Source: an uncultured Eubacteriales bacterium (GTDB lineage Bacteria; Bacillota; Clostridia; Oscillospirales; CAG-272). Taken from it: a stretch of 32,631 bases of DNA. Positions 1 through 7,979 of this stretch are shown piece after piece. Each line of letters starts with the position of its first letter. Within the stretch, counting starts at the first letter, position 1. The stretch lies in the NCBI GenBank assembly GCA_900546635.1, contig URDS01000020.1:1-32631 (forward strand). The letters are read 5' to 3'. The position numbers and the translations under genes are program-made. The notes beneath the pieces were generated by a model, which worked only from the letters and a program-made list of their open reading frames with translations, was not told where the DNA came from and did no database searches.

Positions 1-1426
1 TCCGCAACCTTGCCGACCAGCAAAAGTTTTTAGAGGAGTTCATACCCATTAACGGCGCAAGGTTTATTTGCACAGGCACACCATTCATTGATACCTACGC
101 TAACCCCCATTCGGCAAGCGGGCTTGAAGTACCTATAAGGGGAATGTTCAATGAACAGTTTGCCGCCACCACTTCCGAAGAAATCCGCAAAACTTTCAAG
201 ATGAAACGGGAGCGCGGCGAGTTCATCGGTGCATTTGCCACCTATGGTTATAAAAAAGACCCGAACGACAAAAACAGCCTATTGGTAGATGAAGAAGCAG
301 CGGAAGTTGTGAAAAGCATTTATCATTGGTTTGTGAATGAGGGGTACAGCAAAATGGGGATAGCCAAAAGGCTTAATCAAATGGGAGAGCCTAACCCCGA
401 AGCCTACAAAAAGAAAAAAGGATTGAAGTACAACAATCCTAATTCCGGCAAAAATGACGGGTTGTGGTCTGCCAGCACGATTGCAAGGATATTGCAGAAC
501 GAAATCTATACGGGCGTAATGGTACAGGGCAGACACCGCGTTATCAGCTACAAAGTACACAAGCAGATCAGCGTCCCGGAAGATGAATGGTTTGTCGTCC
601 CCAACACACACGAAGCGATCATTGACCGAGAAACATTTGAAAAAGCGCAAGCCTTACATAAGCGCGATACAAGAACGGCACCGGGCAAACAGGAAGTCTA
701 TTTAATGTCCGGCTTTGTCCGTTGTGCGGACTGTAAAAAAGCCATGCGGCGAAAAACCGCCCGCAATATTGCCTACTATTCTTGCCGCAGCTACACAGAC
801 AAAAAGATTTGCAGCAAACATTCTATCCGGCAGGATAAATTGGAAAACGCGGTTTTGGCAGCTTTGCAAATGCAAATTGCCCTTGTAGATCAGCTTGCAG
901 AAGAAATTGAACGTATCAACAACGCGCCTGTAATCAACAGGGAAAACAAACGGTTATCCTATTCATTGAAACAGGCAGAAAAGCAACTAAAACAGTACAA
1001 TGACGCTTCCGACAGCTTGTACCTCGATTGGAAAAGCGGCGAAATCACAAAAGAGGAATACCGCCGCTTGAAAGGCAAGATTGCAGAACAGATACAGCAG
1101 CTTGAAGCGAATATCTCTTATCTGAAAGAGGAAATGCAAATCATGGCTGACGGTATCGGAGCCGACGACCCGTATCTAACCGCCTTTCTGAAATACAAAA
1201 ACATTCAGAGCCTTAACCGCGGGATTATGGTTGAACTCGTAAAAGCGGTTTGGGTGCATGAGAACGGGGAAATAACGGTTGACTTCAATTTTGCCGACGA
1301 GTACCAGCGAATTATTGATTACATCGAGAACAACCACAACATCATTACGGTGATTGAGAGCAAGGCGATATGACGGGCTTTCTACTCACCGCAAAGCAAA
1401 AGCTAATGTTGTGCATAAATAAACGG
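1..1426. mobile_element. Right end of an integrated element (serine-recombinase type), running off the left edge
   Basis: The window opens inside a large serine recombinase gene. Its stop overlaps an ORF that soon becomes xylulokinase sequence with no N-terminal half. Large serine integrases usually sit at one end of their element, next to the attachment site, so the chromosome junction should lie between the recombinase stop (1373) and the first recognisable kinase residues (about 1427). The element part looks more AT-rich by eye than the kinase and Etf genes that follow. The att core cannot be fixed without the other end. Boundary inferred, not seen. Confidence 0.6.
3..1373 (+). CDS. Large serine recombinase/integrase, C-terminal part (5'-truncated by window edge)
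   Basis: Site-specific DNA recombinase that would excise or integrate the element. The frame is open from base 3, so the gene starts upstream and the catalytic serine lies outside the window. What is visible, in order: the end of the resolvase domain and its long helix (GLEVPIRGMFNEQ, then TTSEEIRKTFKMKRERG); the recombinase domain (around EEAAEVVKSIYHWFVNEGYS and ASTIARILQNEIYTGVM); a zinc ribbon with two Cys pairs (VRCADCKK, YSCRSYTDKKICSKH); a long charged coiled coil (NRENKRLSYSLKQAEKQLKQ onward); and a short C-terminal tail. This is the normal order for large serine integrases of Firmicutes ICEs and phages. The stop overlaps the following ATG as ATGA. Family assignment is secure; which element it belongs to is unknown. 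Confidence 0.93.
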   Translation, partial: RNLADQQKFLEEFIPINGARFICTGTPFIDTYANPHSASGLEVPIRGMFNEQFAATTSEEIRKTFKMKRERGEFIGAFATYGYKKDPNDKNSLLVDEEAAEVVKSIYHWFVNEGYSKMGIAKRLNQMGEPNPEAYKKKKGLKYNNPNSGKNDGLWSASTIARILQNEIYTGVMVQGRHRVISYKVHKQISVPEDEWFVVPNTHEAIIDRETFEKAQALHKRDTRTAPGKQEVYLMSGFVRCADCKKAMRRKTARNIAYYSCRSYTDKKICSKHSIRQDKLENAVLAALQMQIALVDQLAEEIERINNAPVINRENKRLSYSLKQAEKQLKQYNDASDSLYLDWKSGEITKEEYRRLKGKIAEQIQQLEANISYLKEEMQIMADGIGADDPYLTAFLKYKNIQSLNRGIMVELVKAVWVHENGEITVDFNFADEYQRIIDYIENNHNIITVIESKAI

Positions 1427-1996
1427 CTCTACCGCTGGTATCGAGACACGTTCGGAGGGGAGTATCAGGCGCTTGATTGCCGGGCAGCGGAAATTCCGAT
1501 CGGCTGTGAAGGACTTATCTTCCACCCCTATCTGAACGGTGAACTGACGCCGTATGCCGATCCGACGCTCTGCGGCAGCTTCACCGGGATACGCGCGACC
1601 CACACAAAGGCGCATTTTACCCGCGCCGTGCTCGAAGGGGTATGCTATTCCCTGCTCGACTCCAAAATCGCGCTCGATAAACTCGGCATTGCCTATAAAG
1701 AAACCGCTGTGGCAATCGGCGGCGGAACAAAGGGCGCGCTCTGGCGGCAGATGACCGCCGATGTGCTCAATATTACCCTTAAAACCACCGAAAGCAGCGA
1801 TTCCTCCTTCGGTTCCGCGATGCTGGCCGGAATCGCCGCCGGTGTGTTTAAAGATCCCGCCGACGCGGTAAAGAAATGCGTAAAGCAAAAGTCCATCACC
1901 CGTCCCAACCGCGATAATTGCGAAAAATACCGCAAAACATTTGATACGTACAAAAAGATTCACGATGCTCTGGCTCCGATTTACAACGCGAGGTAA
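1370..1996 (+). pseudogene. Xylulokinase-like (FGGY) C-terminal fragment, 5' part replaced by the element end
   Basis: The 208-residue frame matches only the C-terminal half of FGGY sugar kinases. From about residue 20 (LYRWYRDTFG) it reads as xylulokinase, including the block LIFHPYLNGELTPYADP, then FTRAVLEGVCYSLLD, and the ATP-binding stretch AIGGGTKGALWRQMTADV. Intact xylulokinases are about 490-510 residues, so the N-terminal sugar-binding domain and catalytic Asp are missing. The first ~19 residues (1370-1426) have no kinase character and probably come from the element. The likely history is integration inside the kinase gene, leaving the 5' half at the other end of the element. It could be restored by excision. 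The exact sugar is uncertain. The etf fusion follows 4 nt later, so the intact gene was probably in one operon with it. Confidence 0.85.
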
Positions 1997-2000
1997 ACGC

Positions 2001-3407
2001 ATGAAAACAGTTGTTTGTATACGGCAGTCGGCGGACGGCGAAATCAATCCCTTTGACGCAAGCGCTTACGAGACCGCGCTTAGAATAAAGGACGCTGAAA
2101 TCACGCTGCTCAGCATGGGCCCCCAAAAAACCGCCGATTTCCTCCAAAACCTTACAAGACTCGGCGCCAAGGACGCGGTACTGCTTACCGATAAAGCTTT
2201 TGCGGGCGCGGACACACTCGCTACCGCCTACGCGCTCAGTCTCGCGGTGAAAAGACTTTCTCCAAAGCTTATCATCTGCGGCAGGCAGTCGGTTGACGGC
2301 GATACGGGACAAGTCGGCCCCGCCCTTTCGATAACCGCCGGATACCGCCTATTGACAAATGTTATGTCCATCGCCGCCTGCTCCGATAAAATCACCTGTA
2401 TAAACCGCGCCGGAGAAACGGTTTCGGCAAAGCTGCCTGCCCTTATCACGGTGGAAAAAAGCCTGAATCTAAGACTGCCGAGCCTGCGTTCAAAGATCGC
2501 GCCGGTACAGGTCTTGAGCGCGTCGGATCTAAACGCCGATCGATCCCGCTGCGGACTGACAGGCTCTCCCACAAGGGTAGTTAAAACCTTTGAAAACTGC
2601 AACGACAGGCGCCGCTGCACATTTATATCGACGGCAGAGCTTCAGGCGGCGATTGAAGAGGGACTCGGAAAAGGCGCAAAAAAAATCGCCCTGCCGGCGA
2701 GCGAAAAAAAGCTGAAAAATGTCTGGATAGCAGGTAAAGCTCCGCTGGAAGCGGCGCAAACCATCGGAGAAAATGTCACGGTTATTCCGATCGACAGCCC
2801 CGCCAAAACGGCAAAACGGATAAAAAACGGAAACCCCGACGCGGTTTTATGGGGCAGCGACGCGGTCAGCAAAGCAATAGCGCCGCAAGTGGCGGCGCTG
2901 CTCAGAACTGGTCTTTGCGCCGACTGCACCTCATTTGAGACCGACGGCGATACCCTTTATATGTACCGTCCCGCGTGTTCGGGAAATATCATTGCGAAAA
3001 TCCGCTGTATTAGCGCTCCGCCAATGGCAACTGTCCGCACCGCCAAGCAGGAACAGCAAAGCGTGATTTTCGGAATAGGATTTGGCGCAAGGGAAAGCGT
3101 CTCCGAAATCAAAGCGCTCGCGGACAATATCGGCGCCGGCATAGCCGCTACCCGAAAAATGGTGGACAACGATTATCTGCCCTACAATGTTCAGGTCGGA
3201 CTTACCGGTGAATCGGTAAATCCGGACATCTATATCGCGCTCGGAATTTCGGGCGCCATCCATCACATTGCCGGAATACGCCAGTCGGGCACGATCATCG
3301 CCGTCAACGCCGACCGCGAAGCGCCGATCTTTAAATTTGCCGATTTTGGAATCGTCGCCGATGTAAAGGACGTATTGCGCGAGTTCCCCTGTCTCAGCGG
3401 CCGATAA
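2001..3407 (+). CDS. Fused electron-transfer flavoprotein, beta-alpha (EtfB-EtfA)
   Basis: Single 468-residue chain combining both Etf subunits, which carry electrons from FAD-linked dehydrogenases. Residues 1-200 are EtfB: MKTVVCIRQ start, LLSMGPQK, AFAGADTLATAYAL, and the nucleotide-binding stretch ICGRQSVDGDTGQVGP (93-107). Residues ~210-345 resemble a shortened EtfA domain I (GLCADCTSFETD, SGNIIAKIRC, MATVRTAKQ). Residues ~360-468 are the EtfA FAD domain (ATRKMVDND, QVGLTGESVNPDIYIALGIS, GAIHHIAG, APIFKFADFGIVAD). Separate subunits normally total roughly 580-650 residues, so this form is compact. ATG at 2001 is chosen because it begins the EtfB homology; an in-frame ATG at 1941 lies inside the kinase fragment. 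The partner dehydrogenase is not in the window. Fusion is clear; the electron donor is unknown. Confidence 0.9.
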   Translation: MKTVVCIRQSADGEINPFDASAYETALRIKDAEITLLSMGPQKTADFLQNLTRLGAKDAVLLTDKAFAGADTLATAYALSLAVKRLSPKLIICGRQSVDGDTGQVGPALSITAGYRLLTNVMSIAACSDKITCINRAGETVSAKLPALITVEKSLNLRLPSLRSKIAPVQVLSASDLNADRSRCGLTGSPTRVVKTFENCNDRRRCTFISTAELQAAIEEGLGKGAKKIALPASEKKLKNVWIAGKAPLEAAQTIGENVTVIPIDSPAKTAKRIKNGNPDAVLWGSDAVSKAIAPQVAALLRTGLCADCTSFETDGDTLYMYRPACSGNIIAKIRCISAPPMATVRTAKQEQQSVIFGIGFGARESVSEIKALADNIGAGIAATRKMVDNDYLPYNVQVGLTGESVNPDIYIALGISGAIHHIAGIRQSGTIIAVNADREAPIFKFADFGIVADVKDVLREFPCLSGR

Positions 3408-3545
3408 ATATTTGCAGCTTTGTCTTCCGAAAAAGGAAACCCGCGGCGTTCGATCAGACTGCCGCTCGCTTTTACCGCCGCGCTTGCAGTCAACGGACAA
3501 CCCGTTTCCGGTATTTTCACGTACTCTATAATCGGTCAATACATC
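3408..3545 (+). other. Possible remnant of a surface-protein reading frame
   Basis: Downstream of the etf stop and in the same frame, translation stays open without any start codon. It contains a stretch (LAFTAALAVNGQPVSG, then IFTYSI) reminiscent of beta-rich surface-protein modules of Clostridia. There is no start, RBS or domain completeness. The open frame continues through the terminator and the degraded repeat, where coding is unlikely. It may be chance or a decayed gene end. Confidence 0.2.
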
Positions 3546-3582
3546 AAAAGCCGTCTGCCGTTTTTTACGGCAGACGGCTTTT
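3546..3582. terminator. Bidirectional intrinsic terminator between etf and the M29 aminopeptidase
   Basis: Perfect 15-bp stem AAAAGCCGTCTGCCG (3546-3560), 7-nt loop TTTTTTA, and its complement ending in TTTT (3568-3582). It sits between convergent genes and has A- and T-tracts on both sides, so it can end transcripts from either direction. Confidence 0.9.
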
Positions 3583-3660
3583 ATCCGCTTAAAACATAAG
3601 GATTCCCGACGATGGGCGCGCATATGCGGTGCGTGCCGCTCTGATTGCGGCGCACGCCGC
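3581..3660 (+). repeat. Degraded copy (D) of the dispersed hairpin repeat family
   Basis: It aligns with the conserved head of the family: CCG, then an A-rich run, AAGG, then CCCGACGATGGGCGCG, ATA and GCG. The usual form is CCGTCGAAAAAC..AAGG then TTCGACGATGGGGCGCGTATA. The first inverted repeat is spoiled. A later hairpin remains (GCGTGCCGC ... GCGGCGCACGC, about 3631-3657). As with the other copies it starts directly after a hairpin (3546-3582), which supports true homology despite divergence. Confidence 0.5.
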
Positions 3661-3700
3661 TGAATTTCCGCACACTGCCCGCATGTTTTATATAAACCGG

Positions 3701-4930
3701 TTATTCAAACGCCCATTCGCCATTGCGGAAAATCGATACCGTATCGCCGCTGTGCAATGTGGCGGTAATGCAAAGATCGGGTGCGCCGATCATAAAATCC
3801 TCATGAATCATCGAAGTATTCACGCCCAGCGCCCGGCATTCCTCCAGTGTACGTTCGCTGTAATTCCGAATTGTATTGGCAAAGCCCTCTCCGAGCGCCA
3901 GATGGCAGGCGGCATTTTCATCGAAAAGCGTATTGTAAAACAAAAATCCCTGCCGCCCAACCGGTGAAGAATGCGGCACCAGTGCGACTTCTCCGAGATA
4001 CGCGGCGCCCTCATCCATGGCAATCATTGTTTCCAAAAGCGCTTGATTCTTTTCCGCATGTACCTCTGCGGCTCTTCCCTTCTCAAACCGAATCCAAAAA
4101 TTTTTGATCAGCTGACCGTTATAGGAAAGCGGCTTCGTCGCATATACAATTCCGTCGGCCTGCCCGCGCATCGGACTTACAAACACTTCCTCTGTCGGAA
4201 TATTCGGATTGAAGAACGCACCGCCGATTGTATATTCACCGCCGCCGCAGAAAAGCGCTTCGGGAATCAAACCAACCGTGAAATCGGTTCCGTTTGACGA
4301 TGAATAATGCAAAGACGCAATTCCGAGAGAATTCAAATACGCGCACCGATGCGAAAGCGCCTGATTATGCGCTTCCCAAGCGGCCGCGGGGTCCGCGCCG
4401 TCCGCGCGGGACGCCTGCAAAATAGCTTCCCACAATTTTTCTTCCGCCGCGGACGCGCGCAAATTCGGAAACACCTTTTTTGCCCATTTCTTGCCCGGAA
4501 CCGCCGCAATACACCATTTATAACGATTGTCCATGCGGTCGCGCAAAGGCTTCAGCACTTTATATCTTCCCTGCGCGCCCCTAGCATATTTTTCGCGGTC
4601 CATACCGAAAAGTCCGTCCGGGTCCTCACTGACCAAATAGATTCTGGCCGGCAAAACCCGAATATAGTGCTCAAACTTTGCAACCTCCCAATCCTCAACT
4701 GTCGAAAGCGTTTCCACGCTGCGATAGCGTACATGCAGCTTTTGCAGCGGCTGATGCGAAAACTCCACCGTAACCTTTTTTGCTCCGGCGCGGTAACAAG
4801 CTTCTACAACATATTCCACAAACTCCGGCTGATCCAATTCAGCCGTAATCACCACTTCATCGCCGTTTTGCACGTGCGCTCCGGTACATGCAATCAGCGA
4901 AGCATATTTTTTCAGTACAGAAATTTTCAT
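3701..4930 (-). CDS. M29-family metallo-aminopeptidase (AmpS/PepS type)
   Basis: Cytoplasmic dinuclear-metal aminopeptidase that trims N-terminal residues from peptides. At 409 residues it has the usual length of the family. The N-terminal domain (MKISVLKKYASLI, NGDEVVI) is typical. The metal ligands sit in the expected order: Glu in NIPTEEVF, Glu and His in YLGEVALVPHSSPV, His in ENAACHLALG, and His/Asp in MIHEDFMIG. ATG at 4930 is chosen over upstream in-frame codons because it has a strong Shine-Dalgarno (GGAGGG, 4 nt upstream) and matches the family's start. The gene appears monocistronic. Its leader contains a terminator-like hairpin (4968-4994) and repeat copy A, and no clean promoter was recognised upstream. 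Confidence 0.93.
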   Translation of the reverse strand: MKISVLKKYASLIACTGAHVQNGDEVVITAELDQPEFVEYVVEACYRAGAKKVTVEFSHQPLQKLHVRYRSVETLSTVEDWEVAKFEHYIRVLPARIYLVSEDPDGLFGMDREKYARGAQGRYKVLKPLRDRMDNRYKWCIAAVPGKKWAKKVFPNLRASAAEEKLWEAILQASRADGADPAAAWEAHNQALSHRCAYLNSLGIASLHYSSSNGTDFTVGLIPEALFCGGGEYTIGGAFFNPNIPTEEVFVSPMRGQADGIVYATKPLSYNGQLIKNFWIRFEKGRAAEVHAEKNQALLETMIAMDEGAAYLGEVALVPHSSPVGRQGFLFYNTLFDENAACHLALGEGFANTIRNYSERTLEECRALGVNTSMIHEDFMIGAPDLCITATLHSGDTVSIFRNGEWAFE

Positions 4931-4967
4931 TTTTCCCTCCGATTGGCAAACTCCGCAAAAGAGCGGC

Positions 4968-4994
4968 AAAAAGGCGCCGACGGGCGCCTTTTTT
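4968..4994. terminator. Terminator-like hairpin in the leader of the aminopeptidase gene
   Basis: Stem AAAAAGGCGCC, loop GACG, complement GGCGCCTTTTTT. It works as a terminator in both directions. It lies only 38 nt before the aminopeptidase start, so a minus-strand transcript must pass through it. The same 24-nt core recurs at 5242-5265. The repeat copy A begins at its T-tract. Confidence 0.75.
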
Positions 4995-5187
4995 GACCGT
5001 CGAAAAACCAAGGTTTTTCGACGATGAGGCGCGTATAGGCGTGAGGAGGGACCCGGCGTAGCCGGGAGGAGTCCTGACGCCACAAAGAGAGCCCCCTTCG
5101 AGAGGTGCGCTCACGCCGTCGCGCCGCTTCCAGCGGCACTCGCGCGCCTGTAAGGTGTTTCCAAGGCGGCGCATGTCCGCCTTGGAA
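4994..5187 (+). repeat. Dispersed structured repeat, copy A (longest complete copy)
   Basis: It begins TGACCGTCGAAAAACC / AAGGTTTTTCGACGAT, a near-perfect inverted repeat. It continues with GGCGCGTATAGGCGTGAGG and ends with CTCACGCC, GTCGCGCC, a GCCGCTTCCAGCGGC hairpin, CGCGCC and GTAAGGTGTT. GGCGCG pairs with CGCGCC and GGCGTGAG with CTCACGCC, enclosing a CCCGGC-GTA-GCCGGG hairpin. A final 12-bp hairpin TTTCCAAGGCGG ... CCGCCTTGGAAA (5158-5187) may be part of it or local. Open frames inside are short and not shared with copy B. Confidence 0.85.
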
Positions 5188-5301
5188 ACGTATTTTATTT
5201 GCAATTTTCTTTCTTTGCTGTTTTTACTTTGCGGCAAGCTGAAAAGGCGCCGACGGGCGCCTTTTCTGCAAAACTTTTCCCTATAGAGTATAACCGTATT
5301 T
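5188..5301. other. AT-rich spacer between repeat copy A and the response-regulator stop
   Basis: It completes the 371-nt gene-free gap 4931-5301, which otherwise holds the aminopeptidase RBS, the 4968-4994 hairpin, repeat copy A and the 5242-5265 hairpin. No promoter, ORF or RNA gene could be recognised in it. Confidence 0.6.
5242..5265 (-). terminator. Terminator of the two-component operon
   Basis: Hairpin AAAAGGCGCC-GACG-GGCGCCTTTT lies 37 nt after the response-regulator stop on the minus strand. It is identical in its 24-nt core to the hairpin at 4968-4994, so the two flank repeat copy A as direct repeats. Confidence 0.8.
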
Positions 5302-6108
5302 TTATATACGAATCATGGATGCGATTTCATCCGCGCGGCTTTTGAACTCCACCGCCCAAACATACTCAGGCAACAAAGAACCGCCGTACGCTCCGGCTGC
5401 GCTCCGGTCATAATCCAGCAACTGATAAAAATCGCATTCGATTTCATCGGGCGCAATACGGCAGGAACCGTATTTGCGTTCAAATATATGCTCGATGTTA
5501 TATTCTCTCAGCGTTTCCACAAGCGCTTTAATCGCCTTGCGGTAACCGCTGGTTTCAGACGCGCGCTGCACCGTCGTACCAACCCAGAGCTTCTCTATAA
5601 TCTCATACGTAGACACCGTGCCGCCGCGCTGACAAATGCAGAGCGCCGCCAATTCCTTTGCTTTCTTGGTTTTAAAATTGACACGCTCGCCCTCCACATA
5701 CAGATCAAACTTGCCGAACAGATGCGCTTTAATGCGTTTTTCAAGCTGCGGCTTCATCATCCGGGCACGGCGCAAAACATCTAAAACGTCATTGCGGTTA
5801 TACGGTTTGAAAATAATATAATCCGCTTTCATCTGCATCGCGCGGCCGGCAAAATCCATATGCGCAGTGACAAAGATGATGATGGTCTCCTTGCGAATTT
5901 CACGAATTTTTTCCGCCAATTCAAAGCCGTCCATCTGCGGCATATCAATATCCAACAGTGCAATATCTATACGATGTTCCCGCACATATTCCAAAGCCTC
6001 AAGCGGCTTTGAAAAGCTGGCAGTCACCTCAAAATCAGGCAAATCGCTGCACTCCATTTCAAACAGACGAAGCTCAATCAGATTGTCGTCCACCAACATC
6101 ATTTTCAT
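5302..6108 (-). CDS. Response regulator with SARP-type DNA-binding output domain
   Basis: Transcription factor of a two-component system. Residues 1-120 form a receiver domain with acidic pocket D7/D8, phospho-acceptor D53 (ALLDIDMPQMDG), T81 (FVTAH) and K101 (FKPYN). From ~130 comes an OmpR-like winged helix (LFGKFDLYVEGERVNFKTKKAKELAAL, then STYEIIEKLW), as in SAPR/SARP regulators. A short C-terminal helical part resembles the start of a bacterial transcriptional activation domain. ATG at 6108 has AGGAGGG about 8 nt upstream. It overlaps the kinase gene by 35 nt, suggesting coupled translation. The regulon is unknown; neighbours are a peptidase and a lipid cluster, but linkage to either is not shown. 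Confidence 0.9.
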   Translation of the reverse strand: MKMMLVDDNLIELRLFEMECSDLPDFEVTASFSKPLEALEYVREHRIDIALLDIDMPQMDGFELAEKIREIRKETIIIFVTAHMDFAGRAMQMKADYIIFKPYNRNDVLDVLRRARMMKPQLEKRIKAHLFGKFDLYVEGERVNFKTKKAKELAALCICQRGGTVSTYEIIEKLWVGTTVQRASETSGYRKAIKALVETLREYNIEHIFERKYGSCRIAPDEIECDFYQLLDYDRSAAGAYGGSLLPEYVWAVEFKSRADEIASMIRI

Positions 6109-7906
6109 TTTTTATACCCTCCTGAATATTTTTTGAATATACAATTTCAGCCGTCGTCCCGACGCCGGGAACGCTTTCAAAAGTAAGATGACAGCCCGCA
6201 TATCGGCACAGTCTGTGCCGTATATTCGAGATGCCGACGCCCTCATGCAAATCCTGAAATCCGACGCCGTCATCCGTCACCGTAACCGAAAAACCATCGC
6301 CGATATCCCGCACGCTGATCTGAATGTTCCCCTCGCCTTTCGGAAAAACGCCGTGCCGGATCGCATTTTCCACAAGCGGCTCCAGCGTCAGCGCCGGCAC
6401 TTCAAAATCAACGGTTTCAATATCATATTCGATATGCAATGCGTTGTTCATACGCACACCGGAAATACGCGCATATGCCGCAACCGACTCAAGTTCCTTG
6501 GAAAACGGAATCATGCCGTCTTTCGCATTTACCGCTTCCACATGAGAACGGATATATTTCACAAAATCATCCGTAAGACGATACGCCGCGTCTGAATCCA
6601 TTTTAATCAGCCCGCGAATCATGTTCATCGTATTATAGAAGAAATGGGAACCGATCTGCGTCAAAAACAGTTCGTTTTCCAAAAGAGATTTCTGTGATTC
6701 AACAACAGCCGCCCGTTTTTCCAGCGCAAGCAACCGTCCGATGTCCATCATAATATACAGCACCATGCAAATCACAAACGAAAGCATGCCGTATTTGAAC
6801 AAATGAGAGGCAAAGAACAGCGCATGAACACTATAGGCCGCCAAACTGATCACGGAAATCACAAACAGAATCAGCATACCGGAAAAATAGAACAAGTTGT
6901 GTTCCACATCCATCCGCACAAGCTTAACCAGCATATACCCAAGCACCATAACGGCAAGCAGACAGAAAAACGGCATGACGGATCCGAGTTCGATAATCCC
7001 CCAATAATACAACAGATACGACAGTACGGTAAAAGCCAAATCAGCCACACCGAAAATCAAGGCGAAACGGGATGTCCGCGCGCCGCAATAATTCAAAAAC
7101 ATGACCGCCGCACCCGGCAAAAGCATGAAACTCAGGCACCAAAGCGTATAATACAGCGGATAGCTCTGAATAAATAGGATAAACAAGCCGCTGTCAAGTC
7201 CAATCCAAACCGTTGCGAGCAGAATCACAAAAGACAGCCAGATATATACGCGACGAACCGGCCGAATGCGCATCAGCAGATGCATGACGCTGAGACCGAT
7301 CTGAAAAATCGCAAAAATAACCAGCGTACAACAAACAAGCGCCGTATCCAACTGCTGCGAAAGGATAAACATATAGATCTCATCGATCCCGCCGAGAGAC
7401 ATATATTGAACAGGATACAGCCCGTCGTGTTTTGTTTCCATACGAATCGTGATACGATCCTCGGCGGAAAGCTGTGGAATCGGAACGGTAAAAAAGCGCA
7501 AACCATGCGGTCTTTTGGGATCGATATTGTCGGCAGGGTTTGAATACTCGTACAAAAGCGAATCATTGCAGAATACGGAAAAAGCCGTAACATCCGCACG
7601 AAAACCAAGGAACTGCCCCAATCCGAGATCCTGTCCTACCGTTCTTGTAATCTGTGCAGAGGAATCAGAAAAGCGGAGTTCCATATGCGCGCCTTTGCCG
7701 GGAACATTTTTTACGGCAAGTCCGCTGTCCGTATACACCCATCCGTCAGAAAACGAGGGTAAATTCAGATCCATCTCGGATGCCAGCGAATCCGATTCAC
7801 TGTCAGTCAGGGTTCCGACTGAAAACAAATACAGCCACAGTAACACGAAAAATACTGCGCAAGCAATGGCAGTACCCGCATATACTGAAAGCTTTTTGAT
7901 TTGCAT
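6074..7906 (-). CDS. 7TM sensor histidine kinase (7TMR-DISM/LytS-like)
   Basis: Membrane sensor kinase partnering the SARP regulator downstream. ATG at 7906 is preceded by GGGAGG; an upstream ATG lacks this. There is an N-terminal membrane helix (~8-30), an extracellular beta-rich domain (~35-180), about seven hydrophobic helices (~185-390) and a dimerisation/phospho-acceptor segment (QIGSHFFYNTMNMIRG, the variant of the PHFLFNTLN motif). The HATPase domain follows, with N-box LEPLVENAIRHG, G1 DDGVGF and G2 GVGISNIRHRL. 610 residues is normal for 7TMR-DISM kinases. The ligand is unknown; this sensor class usually detects an extracellular small molecule or carbohydrate. Confidence in the class is high. 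Confidence 0.92.
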   Translation of the reverse strand: MQIKKLSVYAGTAIACAVFFVLLWLYLFSVGTLTDSESDSLASEMDLNLPSFSDGWVYTDSGLAVKNVPGKGAHMELRFSDSSAQITRTVGQDLGLGQFLGFRADVTAFSVFCNDSLLYEYSNPADNIDPKRPHGLRFFTVPIPQLSAEDRITIRMETKHDGLYPVQYMSLGGIDEIYMFILSQQLDTALVCCTLVIFAIFQIGLSVMHLLMRIRPVRRVYIWLSFVILLATVWIGLDSGLFILFIQSYPLYYTLWCLSFMLLPGAAVMFLNYCGARTSRFALIFGVADLAFTVLSYLLYYWGIIELGSVMPFFCLLAVMVLGYMLVKLVRMDVEHNLFYFSGMLILFVISVISLAAYSVHALFFASHLFKYGMLSFVICMVLYIMMDIGRLLALEKRAAVVESQKSLLENELFLTQIGSHFFYNTMNMIRGLIKMDSDAAYRLTDDFVKYIRSHVEAVNAKDGMIPFSKELESVAAYARISGVRMNNALHIEYDIETVDFEVPALTLEPLVENAIRHGVFPKGEGNIQISVRDIGDGFSVTVTDDGVGFQDLHEGVGISNIRHRLCRYAGCHLTFESVPGVGTTAEIVYSKNIQEGIKNENDVGGRQSD

Positions 7907-7950
7907 GCCGACCTCCCAACACATTTTTGAGCGTTATTTGTACTTTAGCT

Positions 7951-7979
7951 ATTGTACTGCAAAAAAATGGTTTCGTCAA
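7951..7979 (-). promoter_or_regulatory. SigA-type promoter of the kinase-regulator operon
   Basis: Minus-strand TTGACG, 17-nt spacer, TACAAT. Two direct repeats AGTACAA, 14 nt apart start to start, cover the -10 and the region just downstream. Direct repeats are the usual type of site for SARP-like regulators, so autoregulation is possible but not shown. Confidence 0.75.

Noticed and set aside
4994..5187. Repeat copies as group II intron ends or IS ends
   Set aside because: No intron-encoded protein, no GUGCG-like 5' end or domain V pattern, no transposase and no clear terminal inverted repeats at both ends; only the terminator-adjacent habit is shared.
4857..5237. Short minus-strand open frame across repeat copy A with a KNLGFSTVKK-like peptide
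   Set aside because: The peptide comes from the repeat inverted repeat; frame and length are not shared between copies, so it is a spurious translation of a non-coding repeat.
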